NCBI GenBank assembly: GCA_963706415.1
Contig: OY970159.1
Span: 4,216,001 to 4,280,000 of the forward strand
DNA length: 64,000 nucleotides
Source: Baekduia sp963706415
GTDB lineage: Bacteria; Actinomycetota; Thermoleophilia; Solirubrobacterales; Solirubrobacteraceae
Direction: 5' to 3'
Position numbers and translations under genes: made by a program. The notes beneath the pieces were generated by a model that saw only the letters and a list, made by a program, of their open reading frames with translations, was not told where the DNA came from and did no database searches. This document shows, piece after piece, positions 16,631 to 26,400 of the stretch. Position 1 is the stretch's first letter, and the number at the start of each line of letters is the position of its first letter.

Positions 16631-17308
16631 ATGTCGAAGGCATTGAGGGTTGGGCTGCTCATCATCGCCTCGGTGCTGTGCGGCGTGTCAGCCTCGTCGG
16701 CCGGCGCAGGCGAGTGGCACACGAACGGTCCGCTCACTGCGACCAGCACTAACGCAGGGTCGTCGCGCCTGAACGTCGTCGGTGTGAGTTCGACACTCAT
16801 CGACTGCCAAACGACCAGCGTCCACATGTCCTTGGAAGGGCCTACTAGCACATCGATTCCGTGGTTGGAGGCGGCAACTGTGACGCCCGTGCTTGGCTCG
16901 TGCACGGTGTCCGGGGCTGCCGGCTACGCCGTTCACTGTGGGCCGGCCAGGCTACGCGTCAACAGTTACGCGGGCGGCACCACGATCGTGACCGCCGGCG
17001 GCGGCATCACGTCAGGATCGCTGACGAACATCGACTGCCGGATATCGATTGGTGCCAACACTTGCTCGACTGTCACCGGATCGGTTCCGATGCACTACAT
17101 CAACCCGAACCCGATCATCACCGGTGTGGGCCGGCTGACTGAGACTCCGACGGGCCAGCAGCTGGAAGTTCAGAAGATCGGTGCAGGTTGCGCCGCGGTG
17201 CCGAACGGCACTGGCACTTCCGGCGCCCCGGGCGCGGGCTCGAGCGTGACCCATCTGTCGTTCACCTTCGACGGTTCTACCGCTCCGTACATCTACGCGA
17301 CTCCGTAG
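16631..17308 (+). CDS. Secreted protein of unknown function
   Basis: The start ATG 16631 follows AAGGGG by 7 bases. A Sec signal peptide (ALRVGLLIIASVLCGVSASSAGA) leads to a mature protein of about 195 residues rich in Ser, Thr, Gly and Asn with six cysteines, likely all-beta and disulfide-bonded. Base and codon use is visibly less GC-biased than in neighbouring genes, for example many AAC, ACG, TCG and ACT codons. Together with the relics on both sides, this suggests acquired DNA. I do not recognise the family; it could be a surface or host-interaction protein. Confidence 0.65.
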   Translation: MSKALRVGLLIIASVLCGVSASSAGAGEWHTNGPLTATSTNAGSSRLNVVGVSSTLIDCQTTSVHMSLEGPTSTSIPWLEAATVTPVLGSCTVSGAAGYAVHCGPARLRVNSYAGGTTIVTAGGGITSGSLTNIDCRISIGANTCSTVTGSVPMHYINPNPIITGVGRLTETPTGQQLEVQKIGAGCAAVPNGTGTSGAPGAGSSVTHLSFTFDGSTAPYIYATP

Positions 17309-17357
17309 CGGCAAAGCCGGGTCGGTATCTCAGCGTCAACTTGCGGCACGCAGCACA

Positions 17358-17505
17358 CCGGTCCCCGTTCTGCGCCACTCGTACGATGGCCTGCGCATTG
17401 CCGAAGGCAGGCTCTCGCTCAAGGACATCACCGAGGCGATGGTCACAGCCTCAAGGTGCTGCCTGACACCCACGTCCACGTGATCAGCGAGTGCCGCGGC
17501 CAGGG
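17358..17505 (+). pseudogene. Decayed C-terminus of a tyrosine recombinase (integrase)
   Basis: From 17358 one frame reads VLRHSYDGLRIAEGRLSLKD and then ITEAMV. One base of deletion in the run at 17435-17437 (ATGGTCAC for ATGGGTCAC) would continue it as GHSLKVLPDTHVHVI. That reproduces the LRHS ... SLKDI.E..GHSSLKV...HV signature of the catalytic C-terminus of tyrosine recombinases, with the nucleophile tyrosine replaced. The N-terminal part is gone. The relic lies about 190 bases from tRNA-Thr, a typical attachment site, so I read it as the trace of an old integrative element. The rest of 17309-17691 shows no gene. Confidence 0.4.
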
Positions 17506-17691
17506 CCCATCGACCCCGATGCCCTCATCCTCAGCGCCCGCGCGAGCGCGTCGAGCAGCTCAAAGCAGATCCGCGATGCCCAATAGTTGCACCAGCAACG
17601 GACGCCAAGGGGACGTCACGCGCCAAGGCGGCGTCCTGCGGCATCTCGCCGCGAGGCTCGTCGCGCTTGTCCCACAAAGGCGCAAGCGGCA

Positions 17692-17764
17692 AGCCACCGA
17701 CGGGACTCGAACCCGTGACCCCTTCATTACGAGTGAAGTGCTCTACCAGCTGAGCTACGGTGGC
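17692..17764 (-). tRNA. tRNA-Thr (anticodon CGU)
   Basis: On the minus strand the sequence folds into a full cloverleaf. The acceptor GCCACCG pairs with CGGTGGC, the D arm GCTC...GAGC is present, the anticodon stem CTTCA/TGAAG encloses loop CTCGTAA, and the T arm ACGGG-TTCGAGT-CCCGT is standard. The anticodon CGT reads ACG (threonine). The discriminator is T and CCA is not encoded. The variable loop is short, as in class I tRNAs. Confidence 0.97.
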
Positions 17765-17884
17765 GTTACCGGGCCAGATGGTAGCCGCTGAGGCGGAGGC
17801 CGTGGGTGCTGGACGTCTGGGCCAGTTGGCTTTGGACCGTCGGTCCCAACAGAAGCGACCTCGTGGTGCCGACCTCCCGGTGGC

Positions 17885-19813
17885 ATGCCGAGCAGAGGCA
17901 GTTCTTCCCGTCTGATGGCCGCGGTGGCCGATGTCGCGACCACGACGAGCGTCGAGGATTGCGCTGCCGTCGTGCAACGGCAGGCCACGCGGCTCTTCCC
18001 GGGGCTGCAGCCGCAGCTCAAGCTCGGGACCGGGCCGGACGGGCCACCGGACGCGGTCTTCGCGCTGATCGCCCGAGGCAAGACGATCGGCTACCTGCAG
18101 ACCTCCAGCCCGGTCCCGCAGCGCCGCAGGCGACAGCGCCGCGCGATCGCCACCTTCGCCGAGCATGCCGCGCTGGTCCTCGACAACCTCTTCACGATCG
18201 CCGAGCACGACGCCCGGGCGCGCCGCGATCCGCTCACCGGCCTGCTCAACCACCGCGAGTTCCACGACGCGCTCGACGCCCACCTGCACCGAGCCGAGCG
18301 AGCCACCCCGCCGCTCGCGCTCTCGGTCGTCATCTTCGACCTCGACCGCTTCAAGTCGGTCAACGACCTCGGCGGTCACGCCGCCGGCGACCGCACCCTG
18401 CGCGCGACCGCCGGCGCCGTCGCGGCCGCCTGCCGCACGACCGACTCCGCCTTTCGCATCGGCGGCGACGAGTTCGCGCTCGTCCTCCCCCGCGCAGACG
18501 CCGACGCGGCAGCGCGGATCGCCCGCCGCGCCGCCGACGCGATCGAGCGCGTCGCCCACCACCACGGCGTCTCGTTCGGCATCGCGACCTTCCCGGACGA
18601 CGGCACCACCCGCGACGCCCTGCTCTTCGCGGCCGACTCCGCGATGTACACCAACAAGGGCCGGGCGCCCAAGACGACGCGTGAGGATCCCGGCCCGCAC
18701 GCACGCCTGGCCGTCGCCGCCCGGCTCGCCACCAAGCTCGCGCCGCTCGACGAGCCCGACGCGGTCGCCCACGCCGCCGTCGACGAGCTGCACCGCGCCT
18801 TCGGCTTCTTCCTCGCCGTCATCCAGCGCCTCGACCCCGACGACACGCTGCGCGTCGTCGCAGCAGCCGGCCCGCTCGCCGCCCACGACGACTTCCTGGC
18901 CTACGAGCAACCCATACAAGAAGGGGTCAACGGGCGCGTCGCGCGCACCGGACAGCCCGCGATCATCGCCGACACCACGACCGACCCGGACTACCTGCGC
19001 CGCGACCCGCGCTCGGATCCCGGCTCCGAGCTGTCGCTGCCGATCGTCGTCGACGGTCGCATCTGGGGCGTGCTGAACCTCGAGCAGATCTCTACCCACG
19101 CCTTCGGCGACGACGACCTCCTGCTCGCCGACGCGGTCGTCGCCCAGGTCGGCGCCGCGCTGCACCGCTGCGCGCTGACCCAGGAGCTGGAGACCTCGTT
19201 CGCCACGACGCTCGGCGTCCTGGCCGACGTCCTGGAGACCAAGGACGCCTACACCGCCGACCACGCCGACGTGGTCGCCGACCTCGCCCTGCAGATCGGC
19301 CGCGACCTCGGCCTCTCCGACGCCGAGCTGCGCCCGCTCCGCTACTGCGCGCTGCTGCATGACATCGGCAAGATCGGCGTCCGCTCCGACTTGCTCACCA
19401 AGCCCGAGCGCCTGACGCCCGACGAGTTCGAGGAGATCAAGGAGCACTCGGCGATCGGTGCCGCGCTGCTGGCGCGAATCCCGCTGCTGACGGGCGTCGC
19501 CCCGCTGGTGCGCGCGGTCCACGAGCGCTACGACGGCGCCGGCTACCCCGACGGCCTGCGCGGCGACGCGATCCCGCTGCCGGCACGGATCGTCGCCGTC
19601 TGCGATGCGCTGCACGCCATGACGTCCGACCGCCCGTACCGCGAGGCGCGACCGCTCGACGTGGCGCTCGTCGAGCTGCGGCGCTGCGCCGGGACGCAGT
19701 TCGACCCCGAGGTCGTCGCGGCTGTCGCCGACGGGCTCGCGGGCGACAGCGCACCCGCCCGGCCATCGCGACGCACGCGCCACAGCGCGCTCGCGGCGTC
19801 GAGGGACGACTGA
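17885..19813 (+). CDS. Cyclic-di-GMP signalling protein: GGDEF, GAF and HD-GYP domains
   Basis: The 642-residue protein carries both arms of cyclic-di-GMP metabolism. A GAF-like segment (to about 105) precedes a diguanylate cyclase with DPLTGLLNHREF and an intact GGDEF at residues 193-197. RTTD, five residues before it, forms the canonical inhibitory I-site RxxD. A second GAF domain (about 285-430) follows. The C-terminal HD-GYP phosphodiesterase has HDIGKIG near residue 492 and HERYDGAGYPDGL near 545. No membrane segment is seen. The domains imply switching between synthesis and breakdown under a GAF ligand. ATG 17918 is an alternative start. Confidence 0.9.
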   Translation: MPSRGSSSRLMAAVADVATTTSVEDCAAVVQRQATRLFPGLQPQLKLGTGPDGPPDAVFALIARGKTIGYLQTSSPVPQRRRRQRRAIATFAEHAALVLDNLFTIAEHDARARRDPLTGLLNHREFHDALDAHLHRAERATPPLALSVVIFDLDRFKSVNDLGGHAAGDRTLRATAGAVAAACRTTDSAFRIGGDEFALVLPRADADAAARIARRAADAIERVAHHHGVSFGIATFPDDGTTRDALLFAADSAMYTNKGRAPKTTREDPGPHARLAVAARLATKLAPLDEPDAVAHAAVDELHRAFGFFLAVIQRLDPDDTLRVVAAAGPLAAHDDFLAYEQPIQEGVNGRVARTGQPAIIADTTTDPDYLRRDPRSDPGSELSLPIVVDGRIWGVLNLEQISTHAFGDDDLLLADAVVAQVGAALHRCALTQELETSFATTLGVLADVLETKDAYTADHADVVADLALQIGRDLGLSDAELRPLRYCALLHDIGKIGVRSDLLTKPERLTPDEFEEIKEHSAIGAALLARIPLLTGVAPLVRAVHERYDGAGYPDGLRGDAIPLPARIVAVCDALHAMTSDRPYREARPLDVALVELRRCAGTQFDPEVVAAVADGLAGDSAPARPSRRTRHSALAASRDD

Positions 19814-19896
19814 ACCGCGGAGAGCGCGGCTGAGTCGTCCCACGACGGCTCTCCCGCTCGCCTCCTGAAGCGTCGCTGCGGGTACGGTCCGCAGCG

Positions 19897-20775
19897 ATGG
19901 CCCGTCCGACCTTCGACCTGCAGTCGCACTCGACGTGCTCGGACGGCTCGCTGGCGCCGGCCGAGGTCGTCGCCCGCGCGGCCGCCGCGGGCGTCGAGCT
20001 GCTCGCGCTCAGCGACCACGACACGGTCGACGGCGTCGCCGAGGCATTGGCGGCCGCGGACGCGACGGGTGGCGCGATCCGCGTCGTCGCCGCCACCGAG
20101 CTGTCGACCATCGACGGCGACCACGAGGATCTCCACGTCCTCGGCTACGGGATCGACCACACCGACGCCGACTTCCTCGCCGAGCTGCAGCGCTTTCGTG
20201 CCGACCGCGCCGCTCGCGCCCAGCGGATGGCCGACGCGCTGGAGGGGTGCGGCTTCGCCCTGGACCGCGCGCCGCTCGAGGCCCGCCGTGCCGCCGGGCT
20301 GCCGATCGGCCGGCCGCATCTGGCCCAGGCCGCGTTCAACCACCCCAACAACGCCGAGCGCATCGCCGACGAGGGCCTCGCCGACTTCGGCAAGCTGCTG
20401 GAGGCCTACCTGATCTCCGGCGCCCCGGCCTACCGCCGCCGCACCACACCGACGGTCGCCGAGGCAATCGACGCGATCCACGTGGCTGGCGGCGTCGCGA
20501 TCTGGGCACACCCGTTCTGGGACGTCGAGCACCCCGACGAGGTCGTGGCGATCATCGACCGCTTCGTCGGCCACGGCCTGGACGGCGTCGAGGCGTTCTA
20601 CATCACCCACACGCGCGAGCAGACGCTGCTCGTCGCGCGTGCGTGCGACGAGCGCGGCCTGCTGAGCACCGGCTCGGCCGACTTCCACGGCCCCGACCAT
20701 CCGCGCTTCAACGCCTTCCGCGCCTTCGAGCTGCACGGGTGCACGCCACGCCTCGGCCCCATCGCCGCGGCCTGA
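19897..20775 (+). CDS. PHP-domain phosphoesterase (YciV/RNase AM-like)
   Basis: The protein belongs to the polymerase-and-histidinol-phosphatase superfamily, which binds three metals. The signature appears as DLQSHSTCSDGSL, SDHDTVDG, ATELS, GRPHLAQA, WAHPF and STGSADFHG, in the order seen in YciV-type proteins that hydrolyse 3',5'-nucleoside bisphosphates or trim RNA 5' ends. Length (292) is normal. Start ATG 19897 lies just before the first metal-binding strand. It sits between the cyclic-di-GMP protein and uppP, with no clear operon link. Confidence 0.88.
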   Translation: MARPTFDLQSHSTCSDGSLAPAEVVARAAAAGVELLALSDHDTVDGVAEALAAADATGGAIRVVAATELSTIDGDHEDLHVLGYGIDHTDADFLAELQRFRADRAARAQRMADALEGCGFALDRAPLEARRAAGLPIGRPHLAQAAFNHPNNAERIADEGLADFGKLLEAYLISGAPAYRRRTTPTVAEAIDAIHVAGGVAIWAHPFWDVEHPDEVVAIIDRFVGHGLDGVEAFYITHTREQTLLVARACDERGLLSTGSADFHGPDHPRFNAFRAFELHGCTPRLGPIAAA

Positions 20776-20855
20776 ACGCAACCTGAACACCGCACCCAGA
20801 CCTGGTCGGTCGGACGTCGGAGCGACCTATCCGGCGGCTACTGTCCGCCGCGCAC

Positions 20856-21674
20856 ATGGACGCACTTCAGGCCATCGTCCTCGGAATCGTGCAGGGGCTC
20901 ACCGAGTTCCTGCCGATCTCCTCCACCGCGCACCTGCGCCTCGTCCCGGCCTTCGCGGGCTGGGACGACCCGGGCACCGCGTTCACCGCGGTCGTCCAGC
21001 TCGGGACGATGGCGGCCGTCCTGTTGTACTTCCGCCACGACCTGTGGAACATCGCGCGGGCATGGCTGCGCTCGCTGCGCGACCCCGAGGCCCGCGGCAC
21101 GCTGGACGCCCGCCTGGGCTGGTACCTGATCGTCGGCACGATCCCGATCTCGATCCTCGGCCTGCTGTTCAAGGACAAGATCGAGACCGACGCGCGCCAG
21201 CTCGTGCTGATCGGCATCGCCTTGATCGTGCTCGGCCTGGTGCTGGAGCTGGCCGAGAAGGTCGGCCGCAAGGACCGCGGCGTGGAGTCGCTGACGATGC
21301 GCGACGGGATCATCATCGGCTTCGCGCAGGCCGCCGCGCTCGTGCCGGGCGTCAGCCGCAGCGGCTCGACGATCTCGGCCGGCCTTTTCCTCGGCTTGGA
21401 GCGCGCCGCGGCGGCGCGCTACTCGTTCCTGCTCTCGGTTCCCGCGGTCGTGCTGTCGGGCCTCTTCGAGCTGAAGGACGTCGGCAGCGGCGGTGGCGCC
21501 GGCGCGGTCCCGACGATCATCGCCACGATCTTCGCCTTCATCGTCGGCTACGCGTCGATCGCGTGGTTCCTGAAGTACTTGGCCCGCCATCCGGTGACCG
21601 TGTTCGTCGTGTACCGAGTCGTGCTCGGCGTGGTCGTGCTCGCGCTGGTGGCAGGCGGAGCGCTGAACGGCTGA
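20856..21674 (+). CDS. uppP: Undecaprenyl-diphosphatase
   Basis: UppP (BacA) removes one phosphate from undecaprenyl pyrophosphate so that the lipid carrier can be reused for peptidoglycan and other wall polymers. The two family signatures are present: GLTEFLPISSTAHLRL near the start, and PGVSRSGSTISAGL near residue 160 with the catalytic serine and arginine. About eight hydrophobic segments span the membrane. At 272 residues the length is normal. It is probably monocistronic and converges on holB. Confidence 0.95.
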   Translation: MDALQAIVLGIVQGLTEFLPISSTAHLRLVPAFAGWDDPGTAFTAVVQLGTMAAVLLYFRHDLWNIARAWLRSLRDPEARGTLDARLGWYLIVGTIPISILGLLFKDKIETDARQLVLIGIALIVLGLVLELAEKVGRKDRGVESLTMRDGIIIGFAQAAALVPGVSRSGSTISAGLFLGLERAAAARYSFLLSVPAVVLSGLFELKDVGSGGGAGAVPTIIATIFAFIVGYASIAWFLKYLARHPVTVFVVYRVVLGVVVLALVAGGALNG

Positions 21675-21700
21675 GCCGCCGTGCCTCCGGTCGCGTCGCC

Positions 21701-22816
21701 TCAGTGCAGCAGGCGCTCGATCTTGGAGGACAACGCCTCCAGCGCGAGTTCCTCAGACGGGTTGAGGATCTGCATCGTGCGCGCCTCCTCGACCAGTCCG
21801 ACGGCGTCGCGCAACCGGTTGGCCGACGCGTCCGACGCCTCGGCGTCAGCGCTCACCTCGGCCACGCGATCAACATGGTGGACAAGCTCGGGCACGCCGT
21901 CCTTGACGCAGGCGACGTCGCGCAGCCAGAGGCCGACGAGCTGCATCCCGTGATCGAGCGTCGCCGCATGCGCGCGGCGATGCGCGCGCTTGCCGGCCGT
22001 CTCCCCCTCCCGCTTGGCGCGCTTGGCCTCGCGGTCGGGTAACAGGTCAGCATCCTCGGCGATCCGCTCGGCGACCGCCGTGGCAGCGACGTCACCCCGT
22101 GCACGCGCGAGGTCCAGCAACGCGACATGCGGGCGCGACGCCAGCGTCGAGTGCAGCGCGGCGCGCGCGAACTTCTCACCGGCGTCGCGCAACGCCGGCC
22201 CCTCGGCGAGCGCCAACGCAAGGGCCCGCTCGGCATCCCCCAGCGCCAGCCGTGCACAAGCATCGGCGGTCAGCGGCGGGACGCCGTGCTTGGTCTGCAG
22301 ACGGGTGCTCAACTCCGCGGGCGTCGCGGCCTCGAAGCGCACAAGCTGACAGCGCGAAAGGATCGTCGCGAGCATGTTGCCCAGCTTGTCGGTGAGCAAG
22401 ACGAGGTGCGCGAAGGGCGGCGGCTCCTCCAGCGTCTTGAGCATCTTGTTGGCCGCCTGGTCGTTCATCGTGTCGGCGCCCTCGATCACGAAGACCCGGC
22501 GCCGGGACTCGAACGGCGTGCGCGAGGCGGCGCCGATCACCGGCTCCTCGATGTCACCGACGAGCATCTCGGCCGCACCGCTCGGACGGACCCAGGTGAG
22601 GTCGGGATGCACGCCCTCGACAACGCGTCGCCGCGCGTTCTCCGGATCGGCCGCGCCCTCGGCCAACAGCTCGGCGGCGAAGGCGCGGGCAGCCTCGCGC
22701 TTGCCGGCCCCGGCCGGACCGTGGAAGAGGTAGGCGTGCGACGGCGACCCGTCCGGCGGCACCGCCGCGTGCAGGACCGCACGGGCGTGGGGATGGCGAT
22801 CGACGACCTCGAGCAT
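21701..22816 (-). CDS. holB: DNA polymerase III delta' subunit
   Basis: This clamp-loader subunit has an AAA+ fold: Walker A FHGPAGAGKREAA near residue 30, DLTWVRP, a sensor-like VFVIEGADTMNDQAANKML and the SRC motif (LSRCQLVRF) of the delta'/tau family. Length 371 is normal. The C-terminal part is helical and basic. In many bacteria tmk and holB are co-directional; here they diverge with only 28 bases between their starts, leaving room for little more than overlapping promoters. Confidence 0.9.
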   Translation of the reverse strand: MLEVVDRHPHARAVLHAAVPPDGSPSHAYLFHGPAGAGKREAARAFAAELLAEGAADPENARRRVVEGVHPDLTWVRPSGAAEMLVGDIEEPVIGAASRTPFESRRRVFVIEGADTMNDQAANKMLKTLEEPPPFAHLVLLTDKLGNMLATILSRCQLVRFEAATPAELSTRLQTKHGVPPLTADACARLALGDAERALALALAEGPALRDAGEKFARAALHSTLASRPHVALLDLARARGDVAATAVAERIAEDADLLPDREAKRAKREGETAGKRAHRRAHAATLDHGMQLVGLWLRDVACVKDGVPELVHHVDRVAEVSADAEASDASANRLRDAVGLVEEARTMQILNPSEELALEALSSKIERLLH

Positions 22817-22844
22817 GCGCGGGCCAGGGTACTGTCACGCGGCG

Positions 22845-23444
22845 ATGGCGACGCGTGGACGACTGATCGCGGTCGAGGGCATCGACGGCGCGGGCAAGAC
22901 GACGCTCGCCGAGGGCATCGCGGCGGCACTCCCGGACGTCACCGTCCTGCGCGAGCCGGGCGGCGCGGTGCTGTCGGAGCGGATCCGCGAGCTGGTCAAG
23001 GACCCGGCGCTGGAGGTCGATCCACGCGCCGAGGCGCTGCTGTACGCGGCGGCGCGGGCGCAGCTGGTGAGCGAGAAGCTCCTGCCGCTCCTGGCCGCGG
23101 GACGGGACGTGATCCTGGATCGCTTCGTGGACTCCTCGCTGGCCTACCAGGGCGCCGGCCGCGGCCTCGGCGTCGAGGAGATCGCCGAGCTCAACCGCTT
23201 CGCCACGGCGGGGCTGGTCGCGGACCTGACGCTCTACCTGCGGGTCGACCCGGAGGTGGGCGCGGCACGCCGCAGCGATGAGGATCGGCTGGAGCAGGCG
23301 GGCGAACCGTTCTTCTCCGCGGTCGTCGCGGCCTACGACGCCTTGGCCGCGCAGGAGCGCGATCGCTACGTCGTCCTCGACGGCGCCGACCCGCCCGACG
23401 TTGTCCTCGCAGCCGCCCTAACAGTGCTCAAGCGCCTGCAATAG
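22845..23444 (+). CDS. tmk: Thymidylate kinase
   Basis: Tmk phosphorylates dTMP to dTDP. The P-loop GIDGAGKTT, the DRxxxSxxAYQGAGRGLG motif (DRFVDSSLAYQGAGR) and the lid are intact. ATG 22845 is preferred over an in-frame upstream ATG at 22815, because ten extra residues (ending in CHAA) precede the usual TRGRLIAVEGIDG start. The gene diverges from holB. Confidence 0.94.
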   Translation: MATRGRLIAVEGIDGAGKTTLAEGIAAALPDVTVLREPGGAVLSERIRELVKDPALEVDPRAEALLYAAARAQLVSEKLLPLLAAGRDVILDRFVDSSLAYQGAGRGLGVEEIAELNRFATAGLVADLTLYLRVDPEVGAARRSDEDRLEQAGEPFFSAVVAAYDALAAQERDRYVVLDGADPPDVVLAAALTVLKRLQ

Positions 23445-23499
23445 CCGGGCCGGCGACTACGATCGGCGGGCGACGCCGGGTTCGTTGCGCCCTTCCCCC

Positions 23500-26400
23500 A
23501 TGACTCCGCGCTTCGAGGTTCAGTCCTTCGAGCAGGTCCCCGCAGGTCCCGGCACGGTGCTGCTGCGGATCGCTGGTCGCTGGGTCGGCCCGTCGCGCGA
23601 GCGCCTGCCGATGCCGCTGCTGCTGCTCGACGACGGACGCCGGACGCACCGCCTCTCGCCACTGCCCGGCCCGGAGGACGCGGCGCCGCTGGTCGGGCCC
23701 GACGGCCCGCCGTGGCGCGCGGCGTTCAGCGCGCCGGCCGAGGTCGTGGCGAGCGCGCGCGTGGCATTTGCGCTGCAGGCGGGGCGTGGCCAGATCACGG
23801 ATCTGCCGCGGCCGACGGCGCGCGGCGGACGGCCGGTGCCGGTGGCGCCGCCACCAGAGGCTGTGGTCGAGGAGCCGCCCGCCGCTGAACCCGAGCGCGG
23901 CCGCGGCGGCCTGCGACGGCTGGTGCGTCCCACGGAGGAGCCACCGTCGACGCTGGACGTCGGCGAGCTGGCGCGCGCGTCCGACGTCACCGCGCTGCAT
24001 GCGCGGCTGACCGAGGAGCGCGCCGCCCGCGAGAACGCCGAGCGTCGGGCGGCCGAGGCGCACTCGATCGCCCAGCAGGCGGCCAATGAGGCCTCCCGGA
24101 TCGCCGAGCTCGCCTCCCACGCCGAGGCCGCCCGCGCCGGCGCCGTCGACGCCCTCACCGAAGAGCGCGTGCGCGCCAGCGAGCGCGCCACCGCCGAGGA
24201 GGAGCGTGCCCGCGAGCACCGCGAGCGCGCGACGCGGGCCGCCGAGCAGGCGCGCCAAGCGGTCGAGGTCGCTCACGAGGCGCGTCGTGCGCTGGAGGAG
24301 CGCGAGGGCGAGATCGCCGCCGCCCAGGAGGTCGCCGAGCGCGCGAGCCGAGCGGCCCGTGCGGCCGAGGCGCGGCTGGCCGCGGTCGACGAGGCGCGGC
24401 AGGTCGCCGAGGCGCGCGCCGCCGAGCTGACGGAGCTGCGCGAGCGCGCCGAGACGATCGAGGACGAGCGCTCTCAGGCGCTGTTGAGCGCCGGGACCGC
24501 GCAGCGCCGCGCCGAGCAGGCCGAGCAGCGCATCCAGGCGCTGGAGCAGAGGCTGGCCGAGACCGAGGCGCTCGCCCAGCGCGCCGAGGCCGCCGCACGT
24601 CGCGCCGACGACCTCACGACGCGGGTGCGCGAGGAGCGCGCGGCGCGGCGGGCAGCCGAGGCCGAGGCCCAGCAGGCGGCGCGCGAGAGCGCCGACGAGT
24701 CCGCCCAGCGGGCGGCGCTGCTCTCCTCCGAGCTGCGCGAGGCGCGCCGGCGCATCGACGCCGAGGACACGGCACGACGCGAGGCCGAGGCGCGCGCGGA
24801 GGCGGCGAGCGCCGAGCTGGAGGAGGTGCGCGTGGCGGCGACCGCCGCCGCCGAGCGCGCGGCGCTGGCCGAGCAGGCGACCGCGGGCCTGGCCCGCGTC
24901 GAGGCCGAGCTGACCGAGGCGCGGGCGCGCGCCGAGGAGGCCGGATCGCTGCGCCGGCGCCTGGTGGCGGCGACCGGAGATCGCGACGCGGCGGCGGTGG
25001 AGGCCGCGACGCTGCGGACCCAACTGGAAGAGGCCGAGGCGGCGCGGACGCAGGAGGCGCTGGCGTTGCAGGCCGCGCTGAGCGCCGCCCAGGCCGACGC
25101 CGAGGGCGCACAGCAGGCGCTGCAGGCCGACACCGACGACCTCCGCAACTGGCTCGCCGACGCCGAGCAGCGCGCCGGCCGCGCGGCGGCCGAGGCGGCG
25201 GCGGTCCGGGAGCGGCTGGCGGCGGCCGAGGCCGAGGCGGCGACCGAGGCGAAGACGTTGCACGCGCGGCTGGAGGAGGCCCAACGCGCTGCCGACGACG
25301 AGCTCGCCGCGCTGCACGAGCGGCTCGCGGTCGTCGAGGCGTCGGGCGAGTCCGAGGCGGCGGGCCTGCGCGAGCGCCTGGCGGCGGTCGAGCGCGCGGC
25401 CGAAGAGCGGGTTACCAAGGTCGAGGGGCGGCTGGCGACGACCGAGACCGAAGCGGCGCGCGAGGCTGAGCGCCTGCGCCGCGCCGCGGTCGAGGCGGCC
25501 GAGGTCGCTGCCTCGGAGGCCGAGGGCCTCCGCACGCGGCTGGAGGAGGCACAGGCGTCGGCAGCGGCCGAGGCCGACGCGCTGCGCGCGCAGCTCCGGG
25601 AGACCGACGCGGCGGCCGCCACCGAGGCCGATGCGCTGCGCCGGCGGTTGGAGGACTCCGAGGCGAAGGCGACCGCGGTCCTCGACGAGCTGCAGGACGA
25701 GCTGGTCGCCGCGCGGGCCGCGGAGGCGGCCGCGCGCGAGGAGGCCACGGCGCAGGAGGCGTCGTTCGAGGAGCGTGTGGCCGCCGCTCGCGCGACGGCT
25801 GCAGCAGAGGCGTCTGCGGCGCGCGAGGAGGCCGAGCAGCAGATCACCGCGGCACGGGAGGCCGCAGCGCAGCAAGCCCGGATCGCACGCGACGAGGCCG
25901 AGCAGCGCGTGGCCGCGGCGCAGGCGGCCGTCGAGCGCGAGACGTCCGCAGCGCGCGAGGAGGCCGCGGCGCAGGTCGCGGCCGCACGGGCCGAGGCCGA
26001 GGAGCGTGTGGCCGCCGCACGGGCCGAGGGCGAGGAGCACCTGGCCGCCGCGCAGGCCGCCACCGAGGCCGACGCGTCCGCCGCGCGGCGCGAGGCCCAG
26101 GAGCGGATCGCGGCCGCGCGCGAGGAGGCCGAGCAGCGGATCGCCGCGGCACAGGCCGACGCCACCGCGGCACGCGACGAGGCCGAGCAGCAGATCACGG
26201 CACTCCGTGCGGAGGTCGCCGAGGCCGCCACGAGCACCCGGCGACGCCTCGCCGCGGCGCAGGCCGAGGCCGCGACGGCGCGCGAGGAAGCCGAGCAGCA
26301 GGTCACTGCGGCACAGGCCGAGGCTGCCGCGGCACGCGAGGAGATCGCGCAGCAGGTCGCCGCAGTGGAGGCGGCCGCCGACGAGAAGATTCGCACCGCG

